From: Apoderus coryli
Taxonomy: Eukaryota; Arthropoda; Insecta; Coleoptera; Attelabidae
Assembly: GCA_911728435.2 (NCBI GenBank)
Contig: OU452204.1
Span: 20,496,430-20,560,429 of the forward strand
Direction of reading: 5' to 3'
Length of the DNA: 64,000 nucleotides
The notes under the pieces were generated by a model that was not told where the DNA came from, searched no databases, and worked only from the letters and a program-made list of their open reading frames with translations. The first letter of the stretch is position 1; each line of letters starts with the position of its first letter. Positions 34,901-49,900 of this stretch are shown piece by piece. The translations under genes and the position numbers were made by a program.

Positions 34901-37900
34901 TTTTAGAGCAGCTGCATCCAAAATAGAATTGCCATGATGATCGCCAATCTTCGTCGCGGAGATGGCACCTAGAGAGAGAGAGAGAGATAATCATCCTATT
35001 CTTCTGACACCATTTCTCAAACTCAGTAAGTGTGACACTAATTTTATTCTTAAGTACGTCCGGGTCTTTATCGGACAATAGGATTGTAGTGTCATCAGCA
35101 GACATGTAAAGAAGCCCAGGTGTGATATTCCTTGGAAGATCGTTAACAAACAGCAGAAAAAGCAAAGGACCGAGAATGCTCCACTGAGGAGTACCAAAAC
35201 GTATGTCCATGAAATTCGACACAACAAACTCAATTTTAACTGCAATGTTTCTGTGGCTTAGGTAATAACGGTAAATATCTCGATATGCGGTGAATTTTAG
35301 AAAATATCAAATATTGTTAGAATTTCATGGAGAATCTAAAAAAAATAACAATTACGTTTGTATACTACACGATCGATTCGTTCCATCAAAAACGGACATG
35401 TTCCAAAAAAATTTCCTCCAAATTTTATCGAGTTTATGGTCGGCACTGTAAATAATATTGCAATAATTCTAGTAATAAACAAACAAAATGAAGGCAATAA
35501 ATTGTATCAAAACATGATTTTAAATGGGTATTTCGCCACAATCTACATAACAATTAACAGGATAATTAATAATATTTAACTAAACGCAATAAATTCTTTT
35601 TGTGAAAAACTATTTAACAAAGCATTAACCGTAATAATCATTAATGTATTTATATTAACGATAAATGTAAATTAACTGGAATAATTTTGAAATAGAATAA
35701 TCCACAGATAATAACAACATGACCTCCCATAATTTTATACAAAACTATACGTTTTCAGGGAGTTTTGGTCGAAAGCTGTCGCAAAGATATTTCAATAATT
35801 TTTTTTTCGACAATAAAAAATCAGAGTCTGTCTCCAAAAAATCAATATTCCAATTTATTCAGAACACAATTGAATATCAGTCAGTTAAACATGTTTCGAC
35901 ATGCACATCACATCATCAGTAACATATAAAAATCATGAGAAGTTAATAGTAATGAACGTCGGCCTCAACAATAACAAAGATTAATGTACACAACATTAAT
36001 CTTTATTATTATTTATTGGTCTGGAGTTTATAATAGCTTCACAATCGCAAACTAATGTTAGTAATTCATCGTAATTTAATCTTGCTCTTCCTAAAACTTT
36101 CCGTAATAAATCTTTCACCACTCTTATCAATCTTTCCCACCAAGCTGCTGTGGGAGGATTAAATTACCAATCAAGTTTCTCAACAGCAGTAAAATTTCCA
36201 ATGTTTGTCCAGTCAATGGAACTCAGTAAATTTGCAGTTCCTACGAAATTTGTGCCATTGTCGCTATATATAATCGATGGTCTTCCTCGTCTCGCTATAA
36301 AACGACGTAATGCATTCAAAAAACATTCTGTGGATAAAGACTTTTTAAATTCAATCATAGGTAACTTCAAATGATGACGTTTATTTGAGTTATTCGTAGT
36401 ACATGTCGACTCTTTCTCGTTTATGTCTTCTTTCATTTGAATATCTATTGTAACTTGCAAAATGTTGAATTTTTCCGTTGTTTGATCGATGTCTAACTTA
36501 GCATATGTATCATCATCTAACATTAAATCTAAAATTTTTCTACTCACTTCATTTAAATTGTCAAACGTATTTGTCAAACTTCTTAGGATTCCTTGTATTA
36601 TCGTCATATTGGGGTGAGTGGAATTTAGATTTTCTTCAATTTCGCTGAATTATCTGTGTAATGAGTTTGTATGCATATCCTTTTCTTTGAACAGTCGCTC
36701 TATTATCGTGTTTAATTCCTTCTAAATGTCTGGATTCTTGTCGTCTTTAGAAAGGAACCTCGTCCGCTGCAGTAAAATAGATCACGTCGGGGTTACCAAA
36801 TGTTATAAATCTCTACACACCTTGTAGTGGACTTTCTGATTCTAAATCGACTATTAAAATAATGCACAACAACACTAAATTCAGATGAATCGTCAGTTTA
36901 TATGGAGCAACATGATTGCCAACATCCATTGAGCATAGGCACTGACAGAAGAACAATATTAAAAATTCTATGTACGTTATCATTCTGTGGATTATATATA
37001 AATAAACAAATAAGGCACTTTCGACTTAATATTATCCAAGGAAAACAAGCCTTAGCTATGGCCATCGAGCAACGGGACGCTATAGTTTAATAATAATAAT
37101 AATAATTGGGCTTTATTGCATTATTTCAAAAAACACAATTGGCGAAGTTGAGACTAGGTCTCCTAGCTTAACCTGACTATTCTACAACATTTATATTAAG
37201 TAGCAAATGTGAACAAAAAAAAAAAAAAAACAAAATTAAATAAATACAATTCCAACCTATAACACTGCAGTAATTACATAATATATAGAAATACAACATA
37301 ATATAACACACAAATGAAGTACCAAGTTAATCACACAAATTCCAATAGTTTTACTTTCAAAAACTTACTGAACATACATGGGCGTAACAATTTAGACTCC
37401 TCAGGAATTCTATTATACATGCAGGAAATCGTTTATGAGAATGACCGTTCAAACATTGCACTTCTGTGTCGTGGCATGGTTATTACTAACTTATGCCTTA
37501 GATCCAGGTGGTGCTGATCATGACGAAACCTAATTTTTTGATATAGATATCTGGGCAATTTCAAGACTATGACCTTGTTAAACAAGACATACATTTGATA
37601 TATTCTGCGTTCCTTCATCGTGAACCATCCAATTTCACGCAACTTCGCAGATACTCATCTTTCAAACTTGCGAATTCCGCTTATTAACCTCACACAACAG
37701 TTTTGAATTTGCTGTATACGTTTTTGATCAGTACTTAGTAAACAAGGTGTATAAACGGCACTACAATAATTAAAATGTGACAAAACTAAAGAATCACACA
37801 GCATTTTCCTCATCTCCTCACTAAGCACGTCGCGTTGACTATAAATTAATCTCAAACTCATAAAGGCCTTTTGCACACAGCTACTGACATGTCTCGTAAA

Positions 37901-40900
37901 TCGTAGTTCAGTGTCTAACACCAATCCAAGACTTTTTGCATATCTAACAAAAGAAATCCGGCCACCTGCCATACTTGGTGTTAACCGATTTTCGATAATC
38001 GTGCGCAAATGCGGTTTACAAAATAGCATAGCCTTAGATTTTTCCGGATTTATTGTCAGACAGTGACCCACCGATACTTCCTTCAAACGTTTTAGGTCAT
38101 CATTAAGTTGTTTGTTTGAATTTTCCATATTATTGATATCAAAAGTCATATACAATTGTGTATCATCAGCATAATAATGAGGGGAACTATACATCAACGA
38201 CTTAGATAATTGCGACGTGTATAAAGTGAAGAATATAGGGCCAAGTATAGAGCCTTGTGGAACACCCCCGTCAACCGATACGCGACTCGAGAAAACACCA
38301 TTTAAGGAAACCCTTTGTGTTCTATTATATAAGTAAGAAGAAATAAGACTACACGCTTTTGCTTGGAAACCCAAATACTGAAGTATTGCCATTATGATTT
38401 AAGCGGTCAAATGCTTTAGAATAATCAAGTAATATCAAAATCACACTTTTATCATTATCGAGAGCACTAAAGACGTCATCCGTAATTTTTAGCATTGCAG
38501 TCGCACAACTGTGTCAGGCCCTAAAACCTGACTGGACTGTTGGTAGCCGTTCACTAGCTTCTACATATTCTTTAATCTGGTTGCACAATATTTTTTCAAT
38601 TAATTTAGATAGAACTGGTAATATACTAATTGGTCGTAAATCCTTAAAATCTGTAACCTGCTTTACCTTAGGAATTGGCCTAATTTGAGATGCTTTCCAA
38701 CAGTCTGGAAATATTGATGTTTCTATAATAAAATTCACTAAGTGTGTAAGTATAGGAATTATTGCCGGGCAACAATAACGCAACATAACAATGCCGATTC
38801 CATCATCCCCAGACGCGAGTGACTTTATCTCACGAAGAGCCTTCTCTATTTCTAACACTGTTGCTAATCGAAATGTAAACGCACCCGCCCTAATATGTAC
38901 ATTTGATTTATAAAAATCTATAACATTTGGGTCTGGATCCAAATGCTCCAAATTTAAAAAATAATCATTGATTCTATCAACATCAGAGAATTGGGGGGGC
39001 ACATTAATCTCATTTTTATTATAAACCCTTAAATCTCTCAATAATCTCCAATTATGTCGTGAAGAACATACCCTAAAACTATACTCCAAATAGTCCTTTT
39101 TACTTTGCAGCCCAGATGGCCACTTTGTTTCTCTTGGCTTGACAAATACAAAACACAATACACGCTAAAAACAGCAAATTTGAAACAAGTGCTTGATTTT
39201 GTAGACCATTCTCAGAAAATTCAATAGTCCACAATATTTTCGAAAACATTCTCGAATTTTGTATTCCCTAGTTCATCTCTAAAATTTGCAATTTATATCA
39301 TTATATAGGATTTGGACGATACTTGCCTACTACTGTTTTTTTATTATTCACGAGAACGTAAATTCCTAATTACGGAAATCGGTAGCTCATCGCGTTACTC
39401 TATTCTCTATCCATTAAAATCCAGGCGGACCACAAAAGTGCGCTGCCGATATCGATACAAAAACAATATATTTAATCATCACATTACCACTTTGTTATTC
39501 TTCCAACGCCTATTAAACATTCCCACATTATTCATACCCACTAATCTATCTATCACATATTGCCATTAAATTCAAATCCAATTTAGATTATAACATGGCA
39601 TTTCCTAATCTAATTTCACGTGTAATCTTAAAGCTAACTTGGGTGGAATAATTATTAATCATGATAATACGTATCAGATTCTAAGCAGCATTATCATTGA
39701 TTAATGTTCTGCTAACACGTGGATGTCGGCGATTTTATTGAACCGAAGCTAAAGGAGAAACACAACGTGGTGAGTACCGCAATTTTAAATATCCCACCCA
39801 TAGTAATCAAGCACTAAACAGTGGTGCTGGCAAAATTTTGCTGAAATTCTGAAAAATAGTTACTGAAAATTGGTAGAGATAGTGCGTTAAAAGACCAGAT
39901 CAACATTCTAATAGCCCCAAAAAACCCGACTTGAAGAATTCATCCTCTTATTTTAAAAGCTATAACTTCGAAGACAAGGGTGCGAAAAACACCCAGTTTG
40001 CTTAGAAACTTTAAAAATAATTTCGTGCGGCATAGCGGACAAAATTAGTGGTGTGACCTACACAAGGGATTTTGTTTAATTTAGCAGACCCTCAGCCTAA
40101 TTCAGTAATTTTTTCTTAATAGTTCTGTTAAATTTACAGTTATTGATTGTTAGACGTCCTTGAACCTTGAACAAAGGATCTTCCAAAGCAAGTTGTTTAA
40201 AGCTTCATAAATAAATTGGCAATCGGTAAATGAATACTCTATCGATACACTCTGCTACATACAGGGCGTTCCATTTAAAATAAAATTGAAAATATTGTTT
40301 TAATGTTGGAAAATAAAATCGTTTTTCAGTCTTTTTACAAAATTTCAGTTCAACTAATTGAAAAGTGACAGCGGAATTGATATTTAGGTAAAGTAATAAC
40401 TATGGACCACATTTGCTTGGCTACACTCTGTGGAAGCCAAATTGTAGCCACTGTATACTCATTAACATACCGTTAAGCAAAATTATTATTGAACTAACCA
40501 TAAAGCTGCAATCGAAGACCGGAGTGTTGAATGAATACCCTGTATATTTTCCAGCACAGCAGTAGGTATGCAATTGGCTTTCCAACTGTTTTTATTTATG
40601 AACACAACTCGGAAAGTTTGAGATAAACCTCGTATTTATAATTAAAAAAATATTTACACTTACTATAAAGTTTGCTGAATGCCACGTAAAACTCATTAAT
40701 GCTCAGCTTCGCATCATGATCACTATCATCATATTTTACCATAGTGGATAATGAACATCCACTCGTTAAACTTGTAATGCTATCCATGTGCTCCTCTAAG
40801 GATACCTGTAACAAGAACACGACCAGAATTTATCAAAAGATTTTTTAATAAATTTTTCAATCTGTACCTCATTGAGTTCGGGCGCTTCAAGTTGGCCATC

Positions 40901-43900
40901 GTTATTGCGATCATAATGGGAAAACATGATTGAAAGTAAGTAATCACGACTCTGGTTATCCTGAGACATCAGTCGAGCATGGTTATATAGCAGAAGGTTA
41001 TCCTGGAATAAATTAATATCATATTGAAGTTAATTATAAAGTAGGTACGTATAGAGGCTTTAAGAGAGAGAATTTTCCTTTTACCTTCATCACTTCATAT
41101 TCCTGCATAGAGCAGCTTTCTTTACCATAAAATTGGTCGTCTTTTATTTCATTTTCATCGATATCTGGAGGAGATGTGTCTAGAACAGACTGGAAAATGC
41201 GCATAAAATTATCAATTTAGTATGGCAATTTCTGTTTTCGATCATTTCTAAAAAACGCTATTAAACTGCCCTTAATTTTGAAAGTATTGTAAAAAAATTT
41301 ATGGGAAAATAGGAATTAAAGGCTACTTTAATTTCGAATGAACTATACAAACAGATAAACCCTGTAATACCTACTTCCACAGTTGTACCCCCGTCTTCCT
41401 CCAATAACAATTTATTAACGCCGTCAATGCCTTCTAACACACTTGGGAACGAGGATTGTTGTTGTTGGAATGGCACGGTGGCTGCTGCTATTGTGGTTGT
41501 TGTCGGTGACCATATCGTCGTCAATTTGACTTCAATTGGGTTATGGTGGTCTGCTCTATGTGGATTAGGGCGTGCCAACGGTTTGTCAACTACCGTTGAG
41601 GCTACACACAAACAAAAAGCTTGAAGATAAATGGATATCAATTGACATTTAGGTAGGTGCTAAATCTTCAGAAATCAGTCGGGATAAAAAGTTAAATAAT
41701 AATTAGTAAATTGAAGTTAAATCCTCTCGAATATATTTGAATGTTCTGTATTGTTTGGGGCCCATTTCTGTAATGTACATTTTGAGTAATGGATCGATTA
41801 TTATGCGGATGACGGGTTTGTTTTATAGGTAGGTGCATGTGGTTAGACAGTGGTTGGTTTGATGTCAATATGGACAATATAAACGTATACTGGGTGTAAT
41901 TGCTTCCATTATTAGATTTTTAAACCACGTTAGTGTATGTGGTTTATTTTCTAAAATGTCTCTAATTATCTATGGTCTATGAGTAGTTTAATATTTTGAA
42001 TCTCGCACACCACTAAACATAAAATGTGTCAAATTAGCTCGGTAGCTTCAAAATTATTGGAGCTTTTGTTATAGGTATTTTGAGTTTGGTACGCTATTGT
42101 TTTTTTTTTTTTTGAATAGTCTTTATGTTTTGGTTCCTTGCAGGCTAATTCATTCGGAGAACGAGCATTCTAAATTGTAATCATAGTGAAAAATTTTCTC
42201 CATTTATTATAACTGGCTAGTCAGTGTTTATAATAATAATAATAATAATAATAATGATTTATTGTGAAAATGTAGAATATATACAATTGCACACAAAGGA
42301 TAGAGATTTGGCCAATGCCACTCTTACACTCTTCCTTAAAAAAGCATATAGAAATAAAGAAAGAATGTACAAAACAAAAACTCTTAAAACTAGAATAAAC
42401 AAATTTTCATTATAAATTAATGTAAAAAGTTAATCACACTATGAATAAATTCTGAGCTTGAATTGTCGCTGAAATATTTCCAATGGCAAATCAATTATAT
42501 CAATACATTTATTTAGCAGTAGTGGGGCCATATACGAGAAACTGCCCTCAAATTTTGCTGTCATATGCTTAGGGATAGTAAAGGAATCAATACGTACATT
42601 AACATCATGAACATTAGAACGTCTACACAACAACTTATACAAATATTGAGGGTCACGAGCATGGTATATCTTATGTGGCAATGAAGTATATAAATACTCA
42701 TATCTCACATCCAACTTTGGCTCACCCAATCTCTCAAAAAAAGGAGTGACATGTGCAGCAAAAGGAACCGTGCAAACAAACCTTATACAAGAATTCTGCA
42801 CTCTCTGCAACTTCATTTTATTATAATGAAACAAAAAATAAATATATACCGGAAAACAATAATCCAAATGCGGATAAATAAGAGCTTTAACCAATTTAAG
42901 TTTAGTAGGCTCATCAACCAGGTATTTAAGATGGTATATCGAACGCAATTTAAAAAGTGAATTCCTGCATACATTGCCAAAATGCTCGTTAAAATTTAGC
43001 TCAGAATCCACGATTACTCCTAGATAACATCATTGTTAATCTTAACATTAAACTCTTGAGTAACAAAACTACCGTGGCGCTCGTTGCCAATGCACATTGC
43101 CACCGTCTTCCTAGAGTTCAGGAGTAAACCATTGTTAACACACCAACAAGAAAACTGAGACAGCTCTCCATTTATTACATCAATTGCAGTCTCAGCACTG
43201 GCTAGGGGAAAAGACAAATATACCTGGATATCGTCCGCATAGAGGTGTATGGTAGAGAGCTGGAATGATCCCACAATGTCAAATACATAAACAGAAAACA
43301 ACAATGGTCCAAGAATACTCCCTTGTGGAACACCACTATTGGTCACCAAAAAATCTGAACATTTGCCATGCAATTTCACCCGCTGTCTTCGACCACACAG
43401 ATAACTTCTGAACCATGTTAGCGACACACCATCAAATCCAAGGTACTTAAGCTTGGCAAGCAATAATTCAAAATTAACACGATCGAAAGCTTTACTTTGA
43501 TCCAGCAGAACAAGTATCGTTAACATGGATCTGTCCATGGCGGTAGCAAGGTCACTCATGACGCTCAGAAGCGCGGTGGTTGTGCTGTGCTTCTCCCGAA
43601 AGCCTGATTGAATAGACGGCAAAATGCTATTCTCACGTATATAGTTTAAAACTTGACCACCAATTATTCGCTCAAATATCTTCGACATTGCGGGAAGTAT
43701 GCTAATTGGTCGCAAATCATTACAAGTTACAGGAGACCGAACTTTAGGTAGTGGAATCACATCCGCCATCTTCCAAACATTAGGAAATGTCCCTGAACTG
43801 ACAGAGTCATTGAAAATATTGCAAATTATATCCACACAATGTGGTATAACTAAGCGTATCATTTTTATGTTAATACCATCAACACCATAACACTCAGATT

Positions 43901-46900
43901 TAATTCTGCTAACACATCTCATAATATCCTGACAGTCGATCTCCTTAATCTGAAAAGCTAAGCCGTTCCGAAATTGATTATTATTAAAAAAATTTAAAAC
44001 TTCATTACTCGCCTGTGATTGACCGACAACATTTAAAAAATAGTTGTTAATTTGATCCGGGTCCTGAAACTCATCCGGTAAGTCATTTGAGTTTTGATTA
44101 CTACAAACACCCCAACGAGAAAAATTTTTCCACATAGCTTTAGAGTAAGATTTACAAGCTTTGATTGTTTCGCGAACATAAGCCTTTTTTTCTGCTCTAA
44201 TGGCCTGCTTTAAAAAATTTCTAATGTCAACATAATACTGTCTAGATGTATCAGTTCTGTATTTAAGATATCTTTTATGAGCTTTTTGTTTTAAACGAAT
44301 CATTTTTCTAATAGTGTAGGTTATGTAAGGCTTGGCTTGGTTTTGAATACCCTCAGCGGAGCATGTGCATCAAACAAGGCCAAAGCATCATTCAAGGCAT
44401 CAACATTGTCGAACCATTCAATACTCTCCCATGGAAATCTAACAGCATTTTATCACAGGCTTTCCATCGGTCAATTAAAAAGCTCCAAGGTTGACACGTC
44501 TTTTAAACTTTGTTGAGAAAGGACAAAGAAGTGCTGATTACGTCTTAAGTCAAGTTGGGAGCCTCGGAGTTGTACGAATAGTAATGACCAGACTTGCTGT
44601 ATTTACGGAATTGTGCTCTTTTAAAATAGAGTGCATTGTGGCAATCAGCACTTCTTCCGACCAAGATCCCTTGTTGTTTTTTTTCATATGTTCTTATCAT
44701 CTAAAGTTGAAAAACTATTTTTTTCTATTATCGGTGAAACAAGTTGTGGTAATTCGTCATTTTGTCTCCTTCAACCTGTCCTAGGTGACATTTTTTTAAA
44801 CAACAACAAAATATAATGAAATCAATGAAATCAGTTAGTGTTTTTCTAATTTATTTTTAAAATATACAAAATGAACTTGAATAATGTTCAAACGGGCTTA
44901 TATTTTTTATATGGCAAATATAAATTTACACTGCTCTAAGGTATTATAGACCCACAGGCTTCTTTACAAAACTATAAATTAGATTTTTAATAATAATAAT
45001 AATAATAAATGGCTTTATTGGCATAAATTACATACATTCAAAAATGGAAGAACAAATAAACTAAGAAAAATCAGATGCCAAAAGGCGCAAGCTCAGCAAA
45101 GCTGATTTTCAGCAAGGGCTCTATAATACATTATAAATATGCTAACAAATATCTAAAACGAAAACACTAAACATAATAATACAATAATAATGTAATAATA
45201 ATAATACAAAGTTTACAATTTCCAACATAAGTAAACACACATCAAACATCAGACTCAATGAGTGTCATCTGCTCTTGAAATAATTTATCATACAAACAAT
45301 TTTTAAACTTAGACAGTGATAATGTTTTCATCTCCGAAGACATCTCATTATAGAATTTAGCTATATTGTAACTGAAAGACCTCTGATACATGGCAGTTCT
45401 GTGTTGAGGAATGGTAATAATATCCTTGCGTCTGACATTTACATTATGTATGTCAGTCCGGAAAGTTATTCTTCTATACAAGTAAGGCGGAGTTTTCAAC
45501 AAAATGATCCTGTGGTATAGAAACACAGAGTGCAATGTTCTTCTGTTAATCATATTAAGCCACTTTATGGTTGCTAAGGTATGAGATATTCTGTCAAACT
45601 TCCGTATTCCAAAAACCAATCGTAAGCATGAGTTCTGAAGTCGTTGGACACACGCCGAATCAACCCGCAAGAGACACGGACCGTAGACGTAATCACAGAA
45701 GTTCATATGCGACAGAACCAGTGATTCACACAACAACTTTCTCAGGCTAAATGAATATAATTTCCTAGTGGCATAGATACTCTTAAGGTTGGCATAGCCA
45801 ATTTAAAGCTTTGATGTTATATGCTGAGTAAATCTAAGCCCATTGTCAATAATTAGTCCCAAGCTCTTGGCATGATCGGAGATTTGAATGGCCACACCAT
45901 CCAGTGACAAGCGCATGTCAGATTCAACAGGGAGTCCAAAAAACAAAGCTGTTGATTTTGAAGGATTAACAACAAAGTCATGGCGCTTTGAAAGATCCGC
46001 CAGGGCCCCCAGATCACGGTTTATCCGCGCTTCTGCAATGGTCAGCTCCCCTCTCTCGAAGACATGAACAATCTGAGAGTCGTCAGCATACATTTTCATG
46101 TGGCAGTGCTGTAAGAGTTCAGGAAAATTAGACGTGTAGATAGTATAGAGAATTGGTGATAAAATAGACACCTGAGCAACTCCCCTGGTTAAACTCGCAG
46201 TGTCTGACATGCTGCCATTAAAAAAGACACACTGGGTCCGTCCACTAATATAATTACGGATCAGACGCATTGCCGAGTCATCGAAACCAACAAAATGCAG
46301 CACAGACAATAAGATGTCATGATTTACCATGTCGAATGCCTTAGAGTAATCGAGTAGAACCAGTACGGCGCACTTTTTGTTGTCAAGAGCGGACAGAACA
46401 TCATCGGTTATATCAAGTAGAGCTGTACCGCAACTATATCCCGACCTAAAACCAGATTGAAAAAATGGCAGAATATTGTATTTATCCACATGGGCTTTCA
46501 TTTGAGTTTCCATTGTCCTTTCCAAAACCTTAGACAGAGCAGGAAGAACAGTAATTGGTCTGAGATCCTTCAAACATTCTGGAGTGGTACATTTTGGAAT
46601 TGGTCTGACAATACCCTTCTATATTCTATATTTCCTGGACAGGAGAAAATTTCAACTTCTCCACAAAGTGGCCTTTGTTGTTGTTATTATAAAAGTTACA
46701 AGTGTTGACATGGGTATTGACAGGGCTTAATGTTTGCAGTTTGTCTAAATATTATTTCGTCATGTTGCGCCGTTCATCATTTTGCATTCGATATACAAAT
46801 ATTACAATGTAATGAATTTACTGGGTGTTGTTAGGTATTAGCCAGTGTAGTAGTTGTTTTACCTTGTTTTCTAAATTTATACAGACATAACAATTAATTG

Positions 46901-49900
46901 ATAACTGCAGCATATAATTAGTACGTATTAGGTCATTCAATAAGTCCGTAGGCTGACACATAGATGGCATTACTAGAATTTTTTCCATATGATTTTTATT
47001 TAGTAGAAACCTTCATACGATACGCGTATAAATTTGACAGCAATCTAACTATTGATTCGTGAGTTATAGCATTTTGTGTGAAGCAAAGTTTGTAAAATTC
47101 TCGTCTCAAATAAAACGTGAAACTTTTGTATTAAAATTTGTTGGTAGGTACGAAATTTAACGAGAAGTAATTGTATTTGAAACTATTTTAATATGAGGGT
47201 AGGTAATTCATAACAAAACTTATGCAATCAAGTAAAAGGTAGGTATACCGCAATGATTGCTCATTGGTGTGGATATGAATGTAATTAATTAGAAGCAAAC
47301 TTCTTACCCACACAATATTGTATGAATATACCTACCTACAATGTGGTGTTTAAATTAAAATGATTACAGTCATATCTGTCAGACAAAATAAATAATTACA
47401 TGGTGTCTTTGTCTGAAACTTAAATAGACACAACAGGCTAAAGAGTTTACAGAATTCAAAAAGCTCCCCGACGTTTCGTCGATATATCCCATGCAACGCA
47501 ATAATTATTATTAAAGAAAATATACTTTTTGTACTTACGTAATTTGACACAATATGTACCAGGCATTTGCGTGATTCGTTCGGATTTCCTGCAGGCAGCA
47601 GCATGCATTTCACAGTGGTTGGTGTAAACCACGCCATCGGAGGCGCATATCGGCCGATTATGCGGTGGGCAATGTGTCATGCATATACATTGAGGTAAAC
47701 CATTTTTGACGACACATTCTCGCCCTTTCATACAATATTGCACCAGGCATGGGTCTGCAAATCATTACAAATAATTATCAAAACGTGTTTTGGATATCAT
47801 TTAAACTAATAACTTTGTGAACTATGGAATTACTGAAAGGTAGCAAGAAATAGGGACTTAAAAGGGATTAATCCAACGGTTTATCATCAGTAGTAACTCC
47901 TTTTCCGAATGTATATTAGATCGAATCAAATTTATTTCAGAAAGCGTCAATTGTATTTAAAATTAGTCAAATGTCTGACTATCACCTTTAGGCTACAGCC
48001 AGATCAGCAATTTTGTCGCAACTATATATAATATGGTTCTGGCTAAATAAAACGACTTGTAGCTTATAAAAAATGGTTATTTTGTAATTCTTATTTTATT
48101 AATATTGTGATGTAAGAAGAAGGCGCAATGTTAGCAAATTTGAAGATATGGAGGGATTAATCGGACCATAAATGGGATTGTTTTCATGAATTACTTTTCC
48201 GAATGGATTTTAAATAGCATAAAATTTATTTCAGAAAGCGACATTTGTATTTCAAATTAGTCAAATGTCTGACGATCACCTTTAGGCTACGACCAGATCA
48301 GCGACTTTGTCGAAGCGACAAAAATTCTGCGACGAATTTTGTCGTAGCTATATATGATTCTGGCTAAATAAAACGACTTTGTAGCTTATAAAAAATGGTT
48401 ATTTTGTAGCCTAGGCCTGATCAGCGAATTTGTTGCAGCGACAAAAAATCGACGAAATTTTGTCGCAGCTATATATGGTTCTGGCTAAATAAAGCAACTT
48501 TGTAGCTTATTAAAAATGGTTATTTTGTAATTCTTATTTTATTAATATTGTGATCTAAGAAGAAGGCGCAATTTTAGCAAATTTGAAGGTATGGAATGAT
48601 TAATCGGACCATAAATGGGATTGTGTTCATGAATTACATTTCATTAGAAACTTCTTTTCCGAATGGATTTTAAATAGCATCAAATTTATTTCCGAAAGCG
48701 TCTTTTGTATTTCAAATTAGTCAAATGTCTGACGATCACTTTTAGGCTACGACCAGATCAGCGACTTTGTCGCAGCGACGAATTTTGTCCTAGCTATATA
48801 TGATTCTGGCTAAATAAAACGACTTTGTAGCTTATAAAAAATGGTTATTTTGTAGCCTAGGCCAGATCAGCGAATTTGTCGCAGCAACAAAAACTCTACG
48901 AAATTTTGACGCAGCTATATATGCTTCTAGGTATAACTCAAACGACTTTGCAGCTTATAAAAATGGTAATTTTGTAATTTTTATTTTATTAATATTGTGA
49001 TGTAAGCAAATTTGAAGATATGGAGGGATTAATCGGACCATAAATGGTATTGTTTTCATGAATTACTTTTCATTAGTAACTCCTTTTCCGAATGGATTTT
49101 AGGTAGCATCAAATTTATTTCAGAAAGTGTCATTTGTATTTCAAATTAGTCAAATGTCTGACGATCACCTTTAGGCTACGACCAGATCAGCGACTTTATC
49201 GCAGCGACAAAAATTCTGCGGCGAATTTTGTCGTAGCTATAGATGATTCTGGCTAAATAAAACGACTTTGTAGCTTATAAAAAATGGTTATTTTGTAGCC
49301 TAGGCCAGATCAGCGAATTTGTCGCAGCCACAAAAACTCTACGAAATTTTGTCGCAGCTATAGATAAATCAAACGACTTTGAAGCTTATAAAAATGGTTA
49401 TTTAGTAATTTTTATTTTCTTAGCAATTGCAATTTCTAGATATCTCGCAGACGAAGGAAATTGAAAAACAGACGATTAGCTTGCTGTTCATCCTATAAAT
49501 ACAACGAGAAAGAAACGCGGTCAGTTTCATACCTTATACACTTTCTCTCGCATCTCGTTTATTGAAATACAAAAAGTTATGATGAAATACGATTGACCCT
49601 TTGTGAAATGTTCCGAAATAAAATTGTCCAATCCATATCATGCTTTCTGAAATCGAATAATCTGAAATACATTTGACTATTTTTGAAATAAATGTAGATA
49701 AGGGGCACTACAAAGAAAGCCCATCTAACCTAACAAAAATAACGACTTCGTAAAGAAATCTGAGCTAATTTGTTTGAGTCACAATAATCCCTGGTAAGAC
49801 AGAAAATGAAGAAATTATTAGAAACCACTTGAACAACCTTAAATGCCATAGATCTGATCATTCTGTGAAATAGTACCCTTTTCCACAACTTAGGTTAGCC

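Larger units (their letters stand above)
30872..34986 (+). mobile_element. RTE-like non-LTR retrotransposon, 5'-truncated, with a DD41D transposon inside
   Basis: It is bounded by an 11-bp duplication ATAATCATCCT (30861-30871 and 34987-34997) and ends in an (AG)n tract. The open frame starts inside the linker before RT (KLKEETVKEGVQQAI.., LMDQRRKYKNN), is cut at 31228 by a DD41D element, and resumes in the same frame as YKKIKELAGLRKGK. The endonuclease is absent. Removing the 2.03-kb insert and one TA leaves about 2.08 kb. Classification as RTE-like rests on the sequence style (GKSPGSDG, RYADDTVI, GRRKISWLRNLREW). Confidence 0.85.

Noticed and set aside
41427..41624. Plus-strand frame rich in Val and Ala
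   Set aside because: Antisense shadow of FSTL5 exon c.
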